Source: Candidatus Thorarchaeota archaeon
GTDB taxonomy: Archaea; Asgardarchaeota; Thorarchaeia; Thorarchaeales; Thorarchaeaceae
Direction of reading: 5' to 3'
Length of the DNA: 7,056 nt
NCBI GenBank assembly: GCA_016840245.1
Contig: JAEOST010000500.1
Span: 1-7,056, forward strand
How positions within the stretch are numbered: the first letter of the stretch is position 1; each line of letters starts with the position of its first letter. Of this stretch, positions 6,204 to 7,056 are shown piece after piece. A program made the position numbers and the translations under genes. Below the pieces are notes generated by a model. That model was not told the origin of the DNA and made no database searches. It saw only the letters and a list, made by a program, of their open reading frames with translations.

Positions 6204-7056
6204 TCACCTACTCCATCCATAGTACACTCGCATCTCCTTTGTTTGGGATACAACCAATACCATCAGTGATAGTATACAGATGATATACCACACTATCATT
6301 CTGGAATAGTCTAGCATTATGGTTGTGACCCAAGTTGAGTAAGCAACAATGAATAGCTGTACAAAGATTGATAGAATTGAAAACAGACCTGACACATGGT
6401 TATTCTTCAAGAGCTGTAATAATGCAATGGATATGACAAGAAATAGTCCCACTGAAAGATATGAACCAGTCCATATACTTGGGATAATGTATAGAGCTGC
6501 TATCGTTGACTGGGCTAATACGATCATCCAAACTCCCTGTGGACGGGCTTTATCTACTGCAGTCGCTTCCCAATCGGCCCTCACTGGAGCTGTTCCCATT
6601 ATAGTGTCGACTATTGAGCCCCGCCTTAGAGCAAGTACAAACCACACCAGTGCAATGAAACATCCCATTACCCAAAATTGTTGAAATGATCTCGTGATTT
6701 GCCCAATGTAACCTCCAACAACAGCTGCTCCTAGAATCGATAAAATTGCATATGGATATACATGTTCACCTAATTTCTCAGATATAGAGGCAATCAATCC
6801 CAGGATGGAGAATAACCAACTAAACAATAGCACAACTGCAGGGAGAATTGCATTGTATTGCACACCCCAACTTACCATTGCATGCTGATCCTCATACCAT
6901 AAGGATGAAATCTCCAAATCTAATGAGTATGAGATATTTCTATTCTCAAAGCACAAGTACCACCTAGCTGTGTCCCCTTCTTCAGAAGTCAAATATGGCA
7001 ACATGAAAGTGATTTGTGAAAAGTAATAGGTTGTATACACGCCATTGGGATCAACA
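6204..7056 (-). CDS. Polytopic membrane protein, unknown function (N-terminus beyond the window)
   Basis: The minus-strand frame ends with TGA at 6204-6206 and stays open to the right edge, reading VDPNG before the GTG at 7038-7040. That GTG is therefore unlikely to be the real start, and upstream sequence probably supplies a first helix or signal. Counting from the GTG, residues 1-60 form a polar, Trp/Tyr-rich region (TSEEGDTARW, ENRNISYSLDL, WYEDQHAMV), probably an extracellular loop or domain. About seven hydrophobic helices follow, near 64-86, 95-114, 120-138, 168-188, 194-212, 216-240 and 247-265. A cytoplasm-like charged loop (residues 150-168, RADWEATAVDKARPQG) separates helices 3 and 4. 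No ATPase, permease or protease signature is visible and I do not recognise the family. The C-terminus is short and polar (SQTKEMRVYYGWSR). The protein could be a lineage-specific envelope protein; this is not established. Confidence 0.72.
   Translation of the reverse strand, partial: VDPNGVYTTYYFSQITFMLPYLTSEEGDTARWYLCFENRNISYSLDLEISSLWYEDQHAMVSWGVQYNAILPAVVLLFSWLFSILGLIASISEKLGEHVYPYAILSILGAAVVGGYIGQITRSFQQFWVMGCFIALVWFVLALRRGSIVDTIMGTAPVRADWEATAVDKARPQGVWMIVLAQSTIAALYIIPSIWTGSYLSVGLFLVISIALLQLLKNNHVSGLFSILSIFVQLFIVAYSTWVTTIMLDYSRMIVWYIICILSLMVLVVSQTKEMRVYYGWSR

Noticed and set aside
6349..6684. Plus-strand open frame opposite the minus-strand membrane protein
   Set aside because: The minus frame gives a coherent multi-helix protein over the whole region, while the plus frame gives a polar product with no recognisable features.

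Overview
The window reads as ordinary chromosomal DNA from an archaeon, most likely an Asgard lineage close to Thorarchaeota. This is inference: the clues are a surface protein ending in a Ser/Thr-rich stalk, one membrane helix and an Arg-rich tail, a very large secreted modular protein, moderate GC content, and single genes with their own short leaders rather than long bacterial operons. No rRNA, tRNA, CRISPR array or transposase is visible, so the taxonomy cannot be fixed from this window alone.

Layout: (1) positions 1-287, the C-terminal end of a surface-anchored protein whose start lies outside the window. (2) 374-967, a class I SAM-dependent methyltransferase reading frame interrupted by one in-frame TAG at 731-733, with recognisable homology continuing on both sides; it is probably a nonsense-mutated pseudogene. 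(3) 1078-5472, the dominant feature: a 1464-residue secreted protein with a signal peptide, an Arg/Trp-rich segment, an Ig-like domain, a complete endonuclease/exonuclease/phosphatase (EEP) catalytic domain, a fibronectin type III domain, and seven lamin-tail domains (LTD) in tandem with an exact 405-bp period. A hairpin plus T-rich tract follows it. (4) 5615-6010, a small four-helix membrane protein of unknown function. (5) 6204 to the right edge on the minus strand, a polytopic membrane protein of unknown function, cut by the window edge and convergent with gene 4; a perfect 9-bp hairpin lies between the two.

The genes do not form an obvious pathway. The recurring theme is the cell envelope: four of the five genes encode secreted or membrane proteins. 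The most interesting object is the EEP-FN3-LTD7 protein, probably an extracellular nuclease or phosphodiesterase displayed on or bound to a surface by a long, acidic, nearly lysine-free LTD stalk. Its repeats show an alternating A/B pattern, look-alike end repeats, and heavy synonymous divergence under protein conservation.
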